A stretch of 64,000 nt of DNA from Actinomycetes bacterium. GTDB lineage: Bacteria > Bacillota > Sulfobacillia > Sulfobacillales > JAIMBI01. A program made the translations under genes and the position numbers. The stretch covers positions 1-64,000 of the forward strand of contig JAIMBI010000002.1 in NCBI GenBank assembly GCA_023565505.1, written 5' to 3'. The notes under the pieces were generated by a model that was given only the letters and a program-made list of their open reading frames with translations, ran no database searches and was not told the DNA's origin. Shown here piece after piece: positions 41,597-52,957 of this stretch (within the stretch, counting starts at the first letter, position 1; each line of letters starts with the position of its first letter).

Positions 41597-43332
41597 ACGG
41601 ATCGGTCCGGGCGCCGGGCCGCATCCGGATCGGCTTGGCCCAGGTCGACGTCCGGGTGGGGCGGCCCGAGGAGAACCGGCGCCGGCTCGAACAGTGGATG
41701 GCCGAGGCGCGGGACCGGGCGGTGGACATCCTGCTCTTCCCGGAGCTGGCTTTGTCGGGCTATCCCCCGGAAGACCTCCTGTTCCGCTCCGACTTCATCG
41801 CCGCGTGCTGGGCGGAGCTGGAGGTCCTGGCGCGCCACACCACGGTGCCCGTGGCGGTGGTGGGACTGCCCCGGCGGGGCGTGTCGGGCCTGACGAACAC
41901 GGCCGCGGTCCTGGTGCCGGGCCGGGTGGCGGCTCTCTACGACAAGCAGCACCTGCCCAACTACGGGGTGTTCGACGAGGCGCGCTACTTCACGCCCGGC
42001 CGGGAACGCGTGCTCCTGGAGTGGGCCGGATGGCGGATCGGTCTGTCGGTGTGCGAGGACGTGTGGCTGGCGGACGGACCGTGGCTGGAAGACGCCCGCG
42101 CCGGAGCCGACCTGCTCCTCAACATCTCCGCTTCGCCCTACCACCGGGACAAGCCCGCGGCGCGCGACCGCATGCTGGCCACCCGGGCCCAGGACGCCGA
42201 GGCGTTCCTGGCTGCCTGCAACCTGGTGGGCGGCCAGGACGAGCTGGTCTTCGACGGGACGAGCGCGGTGTACGGGCCGGACGGGACGGTCCTGGCCCGG
42301 GCCGGATCGTTCACGGAGGAACTGCTGACGGTGGATCTGGATCCGGAAGGACCGCGGTACCGGCGCGGCTTGGACCGCCGGTGGTTCCACCGGGAGCCGG
42401 GCGGCGCGGCGGCGGTGGTGACGCTCGAGGGCGAGCCCCGGCCGCACGGACCCGGGGCGGCCGCGGCGGTGGTCCGGCCGTTCCTGGACCCGGTGGAGGA
42501 ACTCCGCCGGGCACTCGTCCTCGGCGTGCGCGACTATGTGGAGAAAAACGGCTTCGAGGCCGTCGTGGTCGGCCTGTCGGGGGGGATCGACTCGTCGGTG
42601 ACCGCGGCCTTGGCGGTCGAGGCCCTGGGCCCCCATCGGGTCCACGGGATCTTCCTCCCGTCGGCCATCACCTCCCAGGAGAGCCGGGAGGACGCCGAGC
42701 AGTTGGCGGCGGCGTTGGGCATCGACTACCATGAGATCGGAATCGCCCCGATCTTCGAGGCGTCGCTGGCCCAGCTCGCGGACTTGTTCCGGGGCCGGCC
42801 GTGGAACGAGGCCGAGGAGAACCTGCAGGCCCGCATCCGGGGCAACCTGTTGATGGCCCTGTCGAACAAGTTCGGCTGGCTGGTGCTCATCACCGGCAAC
42901 AAGAGCGAGATGGCGACGGGGTACAGCACTCTGTACGGCGACATGGCGGGCGGGTTCGGGGTGCTGAAGGACGTCTACAAGCGCGACGTGTACCGGCTGG
43001 CGGAGGCCATCAACCGCGACCGGCCGGTCATCCCGCGGCGGGTGCTGGAGAAGGCGCCCACGGCGGAGCTCCGCCCGGGCCAGCGGGACGAGGACAGCCT
43101 GCCGCCGTATGCGGTGCTGGACCAGATCCTGGCCGGCTACGTGGAGCAGGACCTGTCGCCGGAGGAACTCGTCGCGCGCGGATTCGATCCGGAACACGTC
43201 CGGCTGACGGTGAAACTGGTCAACCGGAACGAGTACAAGCGGCGGCAGGCCCCCGTGGGCACCCGGGTCAGCCCCCGGGCCTTCGGCCGGGACCGGCGCA
43301 TGCCCATCACGGGTCGGTTTCCGGACGTCTGA
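41593..43332 (+). CDS. nadE: Glutamine-dependent NAD+ synthetase
   Basis: A 579-residue two-domain enzyme for the last step of NAD synthesis. The N-terminal nitrilase domain has Glu in FPELALSGYPPEDL, Lys in YDKQHLPNYGVFDE and the nucleophile Cys in GLSVCEDVW. The C-terminal synthetase has the PP-loop GLSGGIDSS, LITGNKSEMATGY and KAPTAELRPGQRDEDSLPPY. Ammonia from glutamine is channelled to deamido-NAD. The GTG at 41593 overlaps the previous stop. Confidence 0.95.
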   Translation: MNGSVRAPGRIRIGLAQVDVRVGRPEENRRRLEQWMAEARDRAVDILLFPELALSGYPPEDLLFRSDFIAACWAELEVLARHTTVPVAVVGLPRRGVSGLTNTAAVLVPGRVAALYDKQHLPNYGVFDEARYFTPGRERVLLEWAGWRIGLSVCEDVWLADGPWLEDARAGADLLLNISASPYHRDKPAARDRMLATRAQDAEAFLAACNLVGGQDELVFDGTSAVYGPDGTVLARAGSFTEELLTVDLDPEGPRYRRGLDRRWFHREPGGAAAVVTLEGEPRPHGPGAAAAVVRPFLDPVEELRRALVLGVRDYVEKNGFEAVVVGLSGGIDSSVTAALAVEALGPHRVHGIFLPSAITSQESREDAEQLAAALGIDYHEIGIAPIFEASLAQLADLFRGRPWNEAEENLQARIRGNLLMALSNKFGWLVLITGNKSEMATGYSTLYGDMAGGFGVLKDVYKRDVYRLAEAINRDRPVIPRRVLEKAPTAELRPGQRDEDSLPPYAVLDQILAGYVEQDLSPEELVARGFDPEHVRLTVKLVNRNEYKRRQAPVGTRVSPRAFGRDRRMPITGRFPDV

Positions 43333-43368
43333 ACCGGAGCGGACCGCACGGGGCGGGGAGGTGTCACG

Positions 43369-44109
43369 ATGTCCGGACATTCGAAGTGGGCCAACATCAA
43401 ACGGCGGAAGGCCAAGGTCGACGCGGCCAAGGGGAACATCTTCTCCCGCCTCACGAAGGACATCATGTCCGCCGCCCGGCAGGGCGGTCCGAACCCGGAG
43501 ACCAACTTCAAGCTCCGCCTGGCCATTGCGCGGGCCAAGGAGAACAACCTGCCCCAGGCCAACATCGAGCGGGCCATCCAGCGGGCCACGGGCCAGGTGG
43601 AAGGGGTCGCCTACGAGGAGGCCATCTACGAAGGCTTCGGGCCCGGGGGCACGGCGGTGCTCCTGGAGATCCTGACCGACAACCGCAACCGTACGGCCGG
43701 CGAGATCCGGCACCTGTTCACCCGGCACGGGGGGTCGCTGGGCGAGAGCGGCAGCGTCGCCTGGATGTTCGAGCAGAAGGGGCGGCTCGAGGTCCCCGGC
43801 GACCGGGGCTGGGACGAGGACCGGCTGCTGGAGGCGGCTCTGGAGGCCGGGGCCGAGGACCTGAGGACCGAGGACGGGGCGTTCGAGATTCTGACCGAGC
43901 CGACGCGCCTCGACGAGGTGCACCGGGCGCTCCTGGCCCGGGGCGTGCCGGTGGAACGGGCCGAGCGGGTGTGGCTGCCGCGCACCACGGTGGAAGTGTC
44001 GGGGGCGGACGCGGAGCGTCTCTTGAAGCTGCTCGACCTGCTCGACGACCACGACGACGTGCAGCGGGTCTTCACCAACGCGGAGTTCGCGGACGACGCC
44101 GAGGCGTGA
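43369..44109 (+). CDS. YebC/TACO1-family protein
   Basis: A 246-residue protein with the signature MSGHSKWANIKRRKAKVDAA and EGFGPGGTAVLLEILTDNRN. YebC proteins were long called transcription regulators. One branch has been shown to help ribosomes through polyproline stretches. The gene before ruvC is the common order. The ribosome-binding site is GGGGAGGTG. Confidence 0.93.
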   Translation: MSGHSKWANIKRRKAKVDAAKGNIFSRLTKDIMSAARQGGPNPETNFKLRLAIARAKENNLPQANIERAIQRATGQVEGVAYEEAIYEGFGPGGTAVLLEILTDNRNRTAGEIRHLFTRHGGSLGESGSVAWMFEQKGRLEVPGDRGWDEDRLLEAALEAGAEDLRTEDGAFEILTEPTRLDEVHRALLARGVPVERAERVWLPRTTVEVSGADAERLLKLLDLLDDHDDVQRVFTNAEFADDAEA

Positions 44110-44133
44110 GGCCGCCGCACCGGCCGAGGAGGG

Positions 44134-44628
44134 ATGGCCATCCGCATCATCGGGGTCGACCCGGGTATGGCACGGCTCGGCTACGGCGTGGTCGAGCGGG
44201 GCCCAGGCGGCGTCGTCAGGGCCGTGGCCTTCGGGGTGATCGAGACGGCGCCGGGTCCGCTCCCGGAGCGGCTCAAGACGCTGTACGACCGTTTCTGGAG
44301 CCTGCTCGAAACCCACGGCCCCGATTCGGCGGCCGTCGAGCAGCTCTTCTTCGGGCACAACGCCCCCACGGCGCTGGCTGTCGGCCAGGCGCGGGGGGTG
44401 GTGCTGCTGGCCTTGGCGCGCTACGGCTGTCCGGTCCTGGAACTCAAGCCGGCCGTGGTCAAGCAGGCCGTCGCCGGCTGGGGCAGGGCCGACAAGGTCC
44501 AGGTGCAGCGGATGGTCACCCGCATCCTGGGCCTCGAGGCCGTGCCCCGTCCGGACGACGCCGCCGACGCCCTGGCGGTGGCTTGGTGCGCCGTCGGGCA
44601 CCTGGGCAACCGGAGGACGGCTCCGTGA
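44134..44628 (+). CDS. ruvC: Holliday junction endonuclease RuvC
   Basis: A 164-residue resolvase. The acidic residues lie in IGVDPGMARLGYG (Asp), AAVEQLFFGHNAPTAL (Glu) and RPDDAADALAVAW (Asp pair). RuvC cuts four-way junctions held by RuvAB. Its stop overlaps the ruvA start (GTGA), so it is co-translated. Confidence 0.96.
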   Translation: MAIRIIGVDPGMARLGYGVVERGPGGVVRAVAFGVIETAPGPLPERLKTLYDRFWSLLETHGPDSAAVEQLFFGHNAPTALAVGQARGVVLLALARYGCPVLELKPAVVKQAVAGWGRADKVQVQRMVTRILGLEAVPRPDDAADALAVAWCAVGHLGNRRTAP

Positions 44629-45221
44629 TCGCCTATGTCGCCGGCACCGTCGCCCAGCGCGAATCCGGGCGGGTGATCATCGACGTGGGCGGCGTGGGGA
44701 TCGAAGTCGCGGTGCCCGACTCGACCGCCCGGCGCCTGCCCGAGCCGGGGCGCCCGGTCAAGCTCCTCACCACGCTCCTGGTGCGCGAGGACCACTGGCA
44801 GCTGGTGGGTTTTGCGACGGCTGCCGAGCGGGAGGTGTTCGGGGCCCTCCTGAACGTGAGCGGCGTGGGGCCGAAGCTCGCGCTCGCGGTCGTGGGCCAC
44901 CTCGGCGCGGACGGGGTGCGGCGGGCGGTGGCGGCGGGCGAGTGGAAGCGCCTCAAGGAGGTGCCGGGCGTGGGGGCGCGCATCGCCCAGCGGCTGGTGG
45001 TGGAGCTCAAGCCGCTCTTCGGCGATGTCGCTGCCGACGGCTCGGCGGAAGACGTCGGGGCCGGAGCGGACGAGGTGGCGGAGGCTTTGGTGGGCCTCGG
45101 GTACACGACCGAGGAAGCGCTGTGGGCCCTGGCGCAGGTATCGGCGACCGAACCCGCCGAGCGGCTGCGCCAGGCCCTTTCGCAGCTCGACCGAAGGAAG
45201 GGGACGGGCCATGCCCGATGA
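44625..45221 (+). CDS. ruvA: Holliday junction DNA helicase subunit RuvA
   Basis: A 198-residue protein. It has an N-terminal OB fold ([15 protein letters not shown]), two helix-hairpin-helix motifs ([14 protein letters not shown] and [18 protein letters not shown]) and a C-terminal RuvB-binding domain ([20 protein letters not shown]). The GTG start is set by the overlap with ruvC and the family N-terminus. It overlaps ruvB by 11 bases. Confidence 0.95.
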   Translation: MIAYVAGTVAQRESGRVIIDVGGVGIEVAVPDSTARRLPEPGRPVKLLTTLLVREDHWQLVGFATAAEREVFGALLNVSGVGPKLALAVVGHLGADGVRRAVAAGEWKRLKEVPGVGARIAQRLVVELKPLFGDVAADGSAEDVGAGADEVAEALVGLGYTTEEALWALAQVSATEPAERLRQALSQLDRRKGTGHAR

Positions 45222-46251
45222 CCGGATCATCGCCGGGGTGCGGCAGGGCGAGGATGCCTGGGACCGGGCCCTCCGCCCGCAGCGATTGGCCGACTACATC
45301 GGCCAGGAGAAGGTCAAGGAGCGTCTGGCCGTCTTCGCCCAAGCCGCCGTGGCCCGCCAGGACGCGCTGGACCACGTGCTGTTGTACGGGCCCCCCGGGC
45401 TGGGCAAGACGACGTTGGCCCACATCATCGCCAACGAACTCGGGGTGGGGATCCGCTTCACCTCCGGCCCCGCCATCGAGCGGCCGGGCGACCTGGCGGC
45501 CATTCTCACGAACCTCGAGGACCGGCAGGTGCTCTTCATCGACGAAATCCACCGGCTCAACCGCACCGTGGAGGAAGTCATGTACCCGGCCATGGAGGAC
45601 TTCGCCCTGGACTTGGTGCTGGGCAAGGGGCCGGCCGCCCGTTCGCTCCGCCTGGACCTGCCGCGCTTCACGCTCGTCGGGGCCACCACCCGGGCGGGCC
45701 TGTTGACCTCGCCGCTCCGGGACCGGTTCGGGGTCATCCTCCACCTGGACTTCTACCCTCCCGAGGAGCTGGAGCAGATCGTGGAACGGTCCGCGCGGGT
45801 CCTCGGGGTCACGCTGGAACCGGGTGTCGCCCGCGAGGTGGCCCGCCGCAGCCGCGGGACGCCGCGGGTCGCCAACCGCCTCTTGAAGCGCCTGAGGGAC
45901 TACGCCGAGGTCCGGGCCGACGGGGTGCTGACCCGCCGGGTGGTGGAGGAGGGTCTGGCTCTCCTCGAGGTGGATCCGCTGGGGCTGGACGCCGTCGACC
46001 GCCGGGTCCTGGAGGCGCTCGCCACGCGCTACGGCGGGGGTCCCGTGGGCCTCGAGACCCTGGCGGCGGCGGTGGGCGAGGAGCCGACGACCCTGGAGGA
46101 CGTGGTGGAGCCCTATCTGCTCCAGGTGGGCCTCCTGGAACGGACTCCCCGCGGCCGGCAGCTGACGGCCGCGGGGTTCCAGGCCGTGGGCCGGGAACCC
46201 CGGTGGACGCAAGGACGGTTCGGCTGGACCGGCAAGGAGGGGGAGGACTGA
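45211..46251 (+). CDS. ruvB: Holliday junction branch-migration ATPase RuvB
   Basis: A 346-residue AAA+ motor. Motifs are [19 protein letters not shown], Walker [10 protein letters not shown], Walker [11 protein letters not shown], sensor 1 [11 protein letters not shown] and the C-terminal winged helix ([15 protein letters not shown]). The ATG at 45211 fits the family N-terminus and follows AAGGAAGGGG. Confidence 0.97.
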   Translation: MPDDRIIAGVRQGEDAWDRALRPQRLADYIGQEKVKERLAVFAQAAVARQDALDHVLLYGPPGLGKTTLAHIIANELGVGIRFTSGPAIERPGDLAAILTNLEDRQVLFIDEIHRLNRTVEEVMYPAMEDFALDLVLGKGPAARSLRLDLPRFTLVGATTRAGLLTSPLRDRFGVILHLDFYPPEELEQIVERSARVLGVTLEPGVAREVARRSRGTPRVANRLLKRLRDYAEVRADGVLTRRVVEEGLALLEVDPLGLDAVDRRVLEALATRYGGGPVGLETLAAAVGEEPTTLEDVVEPYLLQVGLLERTPRGRQLTAAGFQAVGREPRWTQGRFGWTGKEGED

Positions 46252-46253
46252 CC

Positions 46254-46466
46254 ATGGCCGGGTTGGGCCGCGCGCTCATCGCGCTCGGGCTGGGGTTGGT
46301 GCTGCTGGGCGCACTCCTCTGGGCCGGGTCCCGGCTGGGGTTGGGCCGGCTGCCGGGCGACCTGAGCTTCCGCCGGGGGTCCGTGTCGTTCTACTTCCCC
46401 CTGGCCTCCTCCCTCCTCTTGAGCCTCCTCCTGACCCTCCTCCTCAACGTGATCTTCCGCCGCTGA
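46254..46466 (+). CDS. DUF2905 small membrane protein
   Basis: A 70-residue protein with two hydrophobic helices flanking a conserved GLGRLPGDLSFRRGSVSFYFP segment, the DUF2905 signature. Function is unknown. It begins 2 bases after ruvB, a linkage seen in many Firmicutes. Confidence 0.9.
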   Translation: MAGLGRALIALGLGLVLLGALLWAGSRLGLGRLPGDLSFRRGSVSFYFPLASSLLLSLLLTLLLNVIFRR

Positions 46467-46568
46467 GCCGCGCATGACCCCCCGATGCCGGCGTGAGCGC
46501 ACGAACGGTGTCACGAGGGCGTTCCGACCCGATCCGGCGGGGGGACGGGCCGGCGCCCGGACGGCGAG

Positions 46569-47318
46569 GTGGCGCCCGTGAGACTCGGCTTCGGCCGAGA
46601 GCCGGACGACGTCGAGACCTTGGTGCGACGGGCGCAGCGGGGGGACGCGGCGGCCCGGGATGATCTGCTGGCGCGTTACGTCCCGTTCGTCGCCCGCCTG
46701 GCGAGCGAGGTGGCGGGGCGCTGGGTCCAGCTGGGCTCCGACGACGAGATGAGCGTCGGACTGCTGGCGCTCGACGAGGCCATCGACGGGTTCGTGGCAG
46801 AGCGGGGGTCGTTCTGGGCGTTCGCTCGGACGGTGGTCCGTCGGCGGCTCATCGACGCGCGCCGCCGCGAGCGCGAGCAGGCGGTGCCGCTCTCCGCCCT
46901 CGAGGAGACCGACGAGGAGGGGCACACCCGCCTGCCGGCGGCGGACCGCGTGGCCGAGCGGCTGTGGCGTGCGGCCCAGGAAGAGGAAGACCGCCGCGAG
47001 GAGATCGCCGAGTTCGTGCGCACGCTGGCGGCATTCGGCCTCCATCTCGACGACCTCGTGGCGGACTGCCCCCGACGGGAGGACGCCCGCCGCCGGGCCC
47101 TCGAGGTGGCCCGCGCCATCGCCCGGGATCCGGCGCTGGCGCGGCACGTGCTGACCGAGCGGACGCTGCCGCAGAAACGCCTCGAAACGCTGGTCGGACC
47201 GAGCCGGAAGACGCTCGAGCGCCACCGGCGCTACATCCTGGCGGCCACGCTGGTCTACCTCCACGATTGGCCGCTCATCCGGACCTTTCTCGACGGACTC
47301 GGACAGGAGGACGGCTGA
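46569..47318 (+). CDS. sigI: RNA polymerase sigma factor SigI
   Basis: A 249-residue sigma-70-like protein of the SigI family. Region 2 contains ARDDLLARYVPFVARLAS and DDEMSVGLLALDEAIDGFV. The divergent C-terminal part reads EFVRTLAAFGLHLDDLVAD and LPQKRLETLVGPSRKTLERH RRYI. It is paired with an RsgI-type anti-sigma factor one base downstream. SigI factors respond to heat or envelope signals, or in cellulolytic clostridia to polysaccharides. The GTG at 46569 is listed; GTG 46578, with AGGTGG just upstream, is an equally good start. Confidence 0.87.
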   Translation: MAPVRLGFGREPDDVETLVRRAQRGDAAARDDLLARYVPFVARLASEVAGRWVQLGSDDEMSVGLLALDEAIDGFVAERGSFWAFARTVVRRRLIDARRREREQAVPLSALEETDEEGHTRLPAADRVAERLWRAAQEEEDRREEIAEFVRTLAAFGLHLDDLVADCPRREDARRRALEVARAIARDPALARHVLTERTLPQKRLETLVGPSRKTLERHRRYILAATLVYLHDWPLIRTFLDGLGQEDG

Positions 47319-47319
47319 G

Positions 47320-48366
47320 GTGCAACGCCGTGCCGTGGTGCTGGAGGTCGACGGTCGCCGGGCCGTCGTCCTGACCGAAACCGGGGAAATCCGGCGGATC
47401 CGCGTGCCCTGGCCGGGCCTGCGGGTGGGCCAGGAAGTCGTGGTCGACGAGCCCCGGGCGGGGGCGTGGCGGGTGCTTGGCGGAGCCGTCGCCGCGGCCG
47501 CCGCCGCAGCCGCCTGGCTCCTGCTCCCAGGGCGCCCCGTCGCTCCGGCGCCCGTGGCCGTCGTGAGCCTGGACGTCAATCCCAGCCTGTCCCTGGCGCT
47601 GGCCGCCGACGGCCGGGTCACCGCCATCACGGGATGGGACGCCGACGGCCGGACTCTGGCGGCGGCGCTGGCCCCGGAGTGTGGCCGGCGCCTGACCGAC
47701 GTGGCGGCTGAGCTGGCCCGGACGGGGCGGGCCCGGGGATTCCTCGGGCCCTCGGCCTGGGTGCTCGTGGCCGGGGCCCCGGAGCCGGGGCAGCATCCGG
47801 CGTCCGCGACCGTGCTCGCCGCCGAGACGGCCGTGGCCCGCCAGGTGGAGCGGCTCGGCCGTGTGCCGCCGGACCATGTGGTGACGCTCCCGCCCGCGTC
47901 GGCGGCTGCCGTGGCCCGGGCCGCCTCGGCCTCCCTGTCCTTGGGCCGCTACCTCGCGGCGGAGCGGGTCGGGCTGTCCCTGCACCAAGCGCGCCGGACG
48001 TCGGTCCAGACGTTGACCGAGTCGCTCCGCCACACCGCCCACCCGGCCCGGCCGGCGTCGGTGTCCACGGCAGGACGGGAGTCGGAGGGCGAGCCACCGC
48101 CGCCCCAGCCGGCGGCGACCGCCGGGCGGCCGGAGGGGACGCCGGAGACGGGCGACCACGGCGGGCGCGCCGCGACGCCCGAGGCGTCGCCGAGTCCGGT
48201 CCGGGAGGCCCACCCCGCCGAGCACGGGAGACGAGACCAGGCGACCACCCGTGGCGGGGATCACGGCGGGTCCGACCACGGGGGCCAGGCGTCGGACACG
48301 TCGGGAACGTCGGAGGGGAGCGGCGCCAACGCCACCGGGGACGGATCGTCGGGGGAGGGCGACTGA
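47320..48366 (+). CDS. rsgI: RsgI-family anti-sigma factor
   Basis: A 348-residue protein. The N-terminal cytoplasmic RsgI domain reads VVLEVDGRRAVVLTETGEIRR, with a following beta-rich part. One transmembrane helix lies at about 53-70. The external domain (VSLDVNPSLSLALAADGRV) is the conserved extracytoplasmic segment cleaved in Bacillus RsgI signalling. The last 110 residues are a low-complexity Gly/Ser/Pro/His/Asp tail and contain no carbohydrate-binding module. It holds SigI at the membrane until a signal triggers release. Confidence 0.87.
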   Translation: MQRRAVVLEVDGRRAVVLTETGEIRRIRVPWPGLRVGQEVVVDEPRAGAWRVLGGAVAAAAAAAAWLLLPGRPVAPAPVAVVSLDVNPSLSLALAADGRVTAITGWDADGRTLAAALAPECGRRLTDVAAELARTGRARGFLGPSAWVLVAGAPEPGQHPASATVLAAETAVARQVERLGRVPPDHVVTLPPASAAAVARAASASLSLGRYLAAERVGLSLHQARRTSVQTLTESLRHTAHPARPASVSTAGRESEGEPPPPQPAATAGRPEGTPETGDHGGRAATPEASPSPVREAHPAEHGRRDQATTRGGDHGGSDHGGQASDTSGTSEGSGANATGDGSSGEGD

Positions 48367-48877
48367 TCCGGTCGCCCCGGCCGACGACCGGGCCGGCCGC
48401 TCCCCCGGAGGGTGCGGCCGGCCGTCGGGGGAGGGGCTATCGACGGCTGGCCGCGCCCGACCGGTACCGAGACGTTCCCGAATCCAGTATCCATCCCATG
48501 GGAGGCTCCGGACGGTCCGACCGGCCCGGGCCGTCGGCCGGTCCGCCGGAGGGACGGACCCGGCTTCCGGTTCCCGCGCGCCGCCTGCCGGCGGGCATGA
48601 TCCGGGGACAGGCCGGTGCGGCAGGCTGCCGCAAGGCCGCTGCCGCCGCCGGGTGACCGGCGGACGTCGGGAAGAGATGCGGACGACGGTTTCGGCGACG
48701 GGTCCGCCGCGCGCGATGCGACCGAGCCGTCCGACCGCACCGCCCGGCGGCGGCTGCGCCACCCGGGGCCCCGCGCTGTTTCGACGGGGCGATGTCCGCC
48801 CGCGGCGGAGCGGCCGCCCCCTCGGCGGTCCGGATGCCCCGCCGGCCGCCGACGCGGTCCGGTTCGGGCCGACCGAC
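48367..48877. other. Intergenic region after rsgI, no gene seen
   Basis: A 10-bp stem GGCCGGCCGC/GCGGCCGGCC lies just after rsgI (about 48391-48423) and may end the sigI-rsgI transcript, but no U-run follows. The rest holds only Arg/Pro-rich chance frames. The promoter of yajC begins at 48878. Confidence 0.45.
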
Positions 48878-48905
48878 TGGACAGCGCCGCCAGGACCGGT
48901 ACACT
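48878..48905 (+). promoter_or_regulatory. Promoter of yajC and the methylmalonyl-CoA gene set
   Basis: TGGACA (48878-48883), a 16-bp spacer and TACACT (48900-48905) form a SigA-like promoter 46 bases before the yajC start. No other promoter is evident before mutA. Confidence 0.6.
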
Positions 48906-48950
48906 AGTGGCGAAACGGAGCGGCGGGGCGCCAAGCCGCCGGAGGGGGCG

Positions 48951-49229
48951 GTGGGGACGAAGAACACGGCATCGACGGACATTTTATACATCGTCATGCT
49001 GGCCATCCTGGTCGGGATGACGGTGTTCACCTTTTACCAGAACAGCCAGGCGCAGAAGAAGCGGCAGAAGCTGCAGGCCGAACTGAAGCGGGGCGACCGG
49101 GTGGTGACCGTGGGCGGCATCGTCGGCCGCGTGAGCCGGGTCAAGGACAATCGCGTCTGGGTGCAGATCGCCGACGGCGTCGAGGTCGAGATGGTCAAGT
49201 CCGGGATCGGCAGCCGGCTGGAGAACTGA
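48951..49229 (+). CDS. yajC: Preprotein translocase accessory subunit YajC
   Basis: A 92-residue protein with one N-terminal transmembrane helix ([20 protein letters not shown]) and the YajC domain ([36 protein letters not shown]). YajC associates with SecDF. The GTG start at 48951 follows GGAGGGGGCG. It is unusual to find it next to a methylmalonyl-CoA mutase rather than tgt or secDF. Confidence 0.9.
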   Translation: MGTKNTASTDILYIVMLAILVGMTVFTFYQNSQAQKKRQKLQAELKRGDRVVTVGGIVGRVSRVKDNRVWVQIADGVEVEMVKSGIGSRLEN

Positions 49230-49270
49230 CGGCGTCGGGGCGGAAGAGCGTGGCGGAGGGGAGCTGGCCC

Positions 49271-50929
<1,659 letters not shown>

Positions 50930-50957
50930 GCGGCCGGCGGGGAGCGGAGGGGACGCC

Positions 50958-51359
50958 GTGAAGCTGGACCATCTGGGCGTCGCCGTGACCGACCTCGAGC
51001 GGGCGGCGGCGGCGTGGAACGTGTTGGGGCTCCAGACCGCCCATGTCGAAGAGGTGCCGCGGGACCAGGTGCGGGTGGCGTTCGTGCCGTTCGCCGGGGG
51101 GCGCCTCGAACTTTTGCAGCCGACCGCGGAGACCTCGCCGGTGGCGCGGTTTCTGGCGCGGCGGGGCGAGGGCATCCATCACGTGGCGTTCGCCGTGACC
51201 GGCCTGGCAGACCTGTTGGCGCGCCTCAAGGCGGCCGGGGTGCGGCTCATCGACGAGGCGCCGCGCCCGGGCGCGGAGGGCACGGCGGTGGCGTTCCTCC
51301 ACCCGTCGGCGACCGGCGGGGTGCTGGTGGAACTGGTGGAGCGGCCGACGTCCGCATGA
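50958..51359 (+). CDS. mce: Methylmalonyl-CoA epimerase
   Basis: A 133-residue vicinal-oxygen-chelate protein: KLDHLGVAVTDLERAAAAW, FAGGRLELLQP and GEGIHHVAFAV contain the metal-binding His and Glu residues. It interconverts R- and S-methylmalonyl-CoA between carboxylase and mutase. The GTG start has GGAGCGGAGGGG. Its stop overlaps the next start (ATGA). Confidence 0.94.
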   Translation: MKLDHLGVAVTDLERAAAAWNVLGLQTAHVEEVPRDQVRVAFVPFAGGRLELLQPTAETSPVARFLARRGEGIHHVAFAVTGLADLLARLKAAGVRLIDEAPRPGAEGTAVAFLHPSATGGVLVELVERPTSA

Positions 51360-52915
51360 GCCGCGCACACGAGGGCGTCCCGCCGGTCCCGGACCCGCTG
51401 GCGGAACTGTACCGGCGGCAGGCGGCCGTCACCGCCATGGGCGGGCCGGAACGCATCGCGCGCCAGCATCAGGCCGGGAAGTGGACGGCGCGGGAGCGCA
51501 TTGCGGCCCTGGTGGATCCCGGGAGCTTCGAGGAGATCGGCGCGCACGTGCTCCCCCGGGCGGGCGGGGTGGATCCGGGCGAGGCGCCCGCGGACGGGGT
51601 GGTCACCGGTTTCGGCCGGGTCGACGGCCGGCCGGTGTACGTCTATGCCCAGGACTTCACGGTGCTGGGCGGCTCCCTGGGGGAGATGCACGCCGCCAAG
51701 ATCCAGCGGGTGCAGGACCTGGCGCTCAAGACGGGCTGCCCCCTGGTCGGCATCAACGACTCGGGCGGCGCCCGCATCCAGGAGGGCGTCGACGCCTTAA
51801 ACGGCTACGGCGAGATCTTCAAGCGCAACACCTGGGCGTCCGGCGTCATCCCCCAGATCACGGCGATCATGGGCCCGTGCGCCGGCGGGGCGGTCTATTC
51901 CCCCGCCCTCACGGACTTGGTGGTGATGGTGCGGGGCACGGCCCAGATGTTCATCACCGGGCCGCAGGTGATTCAGGCCGTAACCGGGGAGCAGGTCTCC
52001 GCCGAGGACCTGGGCGGGGCGGACGCCCAGCTCCGGAAGTCGGGGGTGGCCCACTTCGCCGTGGACAGCGACGCGGAGGCCCTGGCGCTCATCCGGGAGA
52101 TCCTGGGGCGCCTGCCCGCCAACAACCTGGAGGATCCCCCCCTGCGCCCCGGGCGCGACCCCGAGGCCATCGACCTCCGGACGCTCGTGCCGCCGGATCC
52201 CAACAAGCCGTACGATGTTCGCGACGTGATCCGGGGGATCGTCGACCAAGACTCGTTCCTGCCCTTCCAGGAAGGGTACGCCGACAATCTGGTGGTGGGC
52301 CTGGCCTATCTCGACGGCCACGCCCTGGGCGTCGTGGCCAACCAGCCGCGGGTGCTGGCGGGGACGCTCGACATCAACGCGTCGGACAAACTGGCGCGAT
52401 TCGTGCGGTTCTGCGACGCCTTCAACATCCCCGTGCTGACGCTGGTGGACACGCCCGGATACCTGCCCGGCACGGCGCAGGAGTACGGGGGCATCATCCG
52501 CCACGGGGCGAAGGTGCTGTACGCGTACGCCGAGGCGACCGTGCCCAAGCTCACGGTGGTGCTGCGCAAGGCGTACGGCGGGGCCTACCTGGCGATGTGC
52601 AGCCGGGCGCTCGGCGCCGACCTGGTGCTGGCGTGGCCGACGGCGGAGATTGCGGTGATGGGGCCGGACGGGGCCGCCAACATCATCTACCGGCGGGAGA
52701 TCCAGGAGGCGGCGGACCCGGCGGCGGTCCGACGGCAGAAGGTCGCCGAGTACCGGGCGCAGTTCGCGCATCCGTATGTGGCGGCGAGCCGGGGCTACAT
52801 CGACGCGGTGGTGGATCCGGCGGACACGCGGCGCTGGCTGGTGCGCGGGTTGGCGACGCTCCTCAACAAGCGCGAGCGGCGCCCGGCGAAGAAACACGGC
52901 AACATTCCGCTGTAA
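51356..52915 (+). CDS. Propionyl/methylmalonyl-CoA carboxyltransferase beta subunit
   Basis: A 519-residue crotonase-fold carboxyltransferase. GKWTARERIAALVDPGSFEE, NDSGGARIQEGVDALNGYG, MGPCAGGAVYSPALTD and DTPGYLPGTAQEYGGIIRHG are the paired CoA- and biotin-binding halves. Such subunits serve propionyl-CoA carboxylase, methylmalonyl-CoA decarboxylase or transcarboxylase. With the epimerase and mutase adjacent, propionyl-CoA/methylmalonyl-CoA is the substrate. A biotin carboxylase is not in this window. Confidence 0.93.
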   Translation: MSRAHEGVPPVPDPLAELYRRQAAVTAMGGPERIARQHQAGKWTARERIAALVDPGSFEEIGAHVLPRAGGVDPGEAPADGVVTGFGRVDGRPVYVYAQDFTVLGGSLGEMHAAKIQRVQDLALKTGCPLVGINDSGGARIQEGVDALNGYGEIFKRNTWASGVIPQITAIMGPCAGGAVYSPALTDLVVMVRGTAQMFITGPQVIQAVTGEQVSAEDLGGADAQLRKSGVAHFAVDSDAEALALIREILGRLPANNLEDPPLRPGRDPEAIDLRTLVPPDPNKPYDVRDVIRGIVDQDSFLPFQEGYADNLVVGLAYLDGHALGVVANQPRVLAGTLDINASDKLARFVRFCDAFNIPVLTLVDTPGYLPGTAQEYGGIIRHGAKVLYAYAEATVPKLTVVLRKAYGGAYLAMCSRALGADLVLAWPTAEIAVMGPDGAANIIYRREIQEAADPAAVRRQKVAEYRAQFAHPYVAASRGYIDAVVDPADTRRWLVRGLATLLNKRERRPAKKHGNIPL

Positions 52916-52957
52916 GGGGCGACCGGGGCGGCTGGAGGCGAGACGACGACGTACGTG

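Noticed and set aside
41413-44601. Open frame of about 1,060 codons on the minus strand
   Set aside because: It is antisense to nadE, yebC and ruvC and has a shadow composition.
48251-48907. 218-codon frame overlapping the rsgI tail and the yajC upstream region
   Set aside because: It is Arg/Pro/Gly-rich, spans the promoter of yajC, and has no similarity to any family I know.
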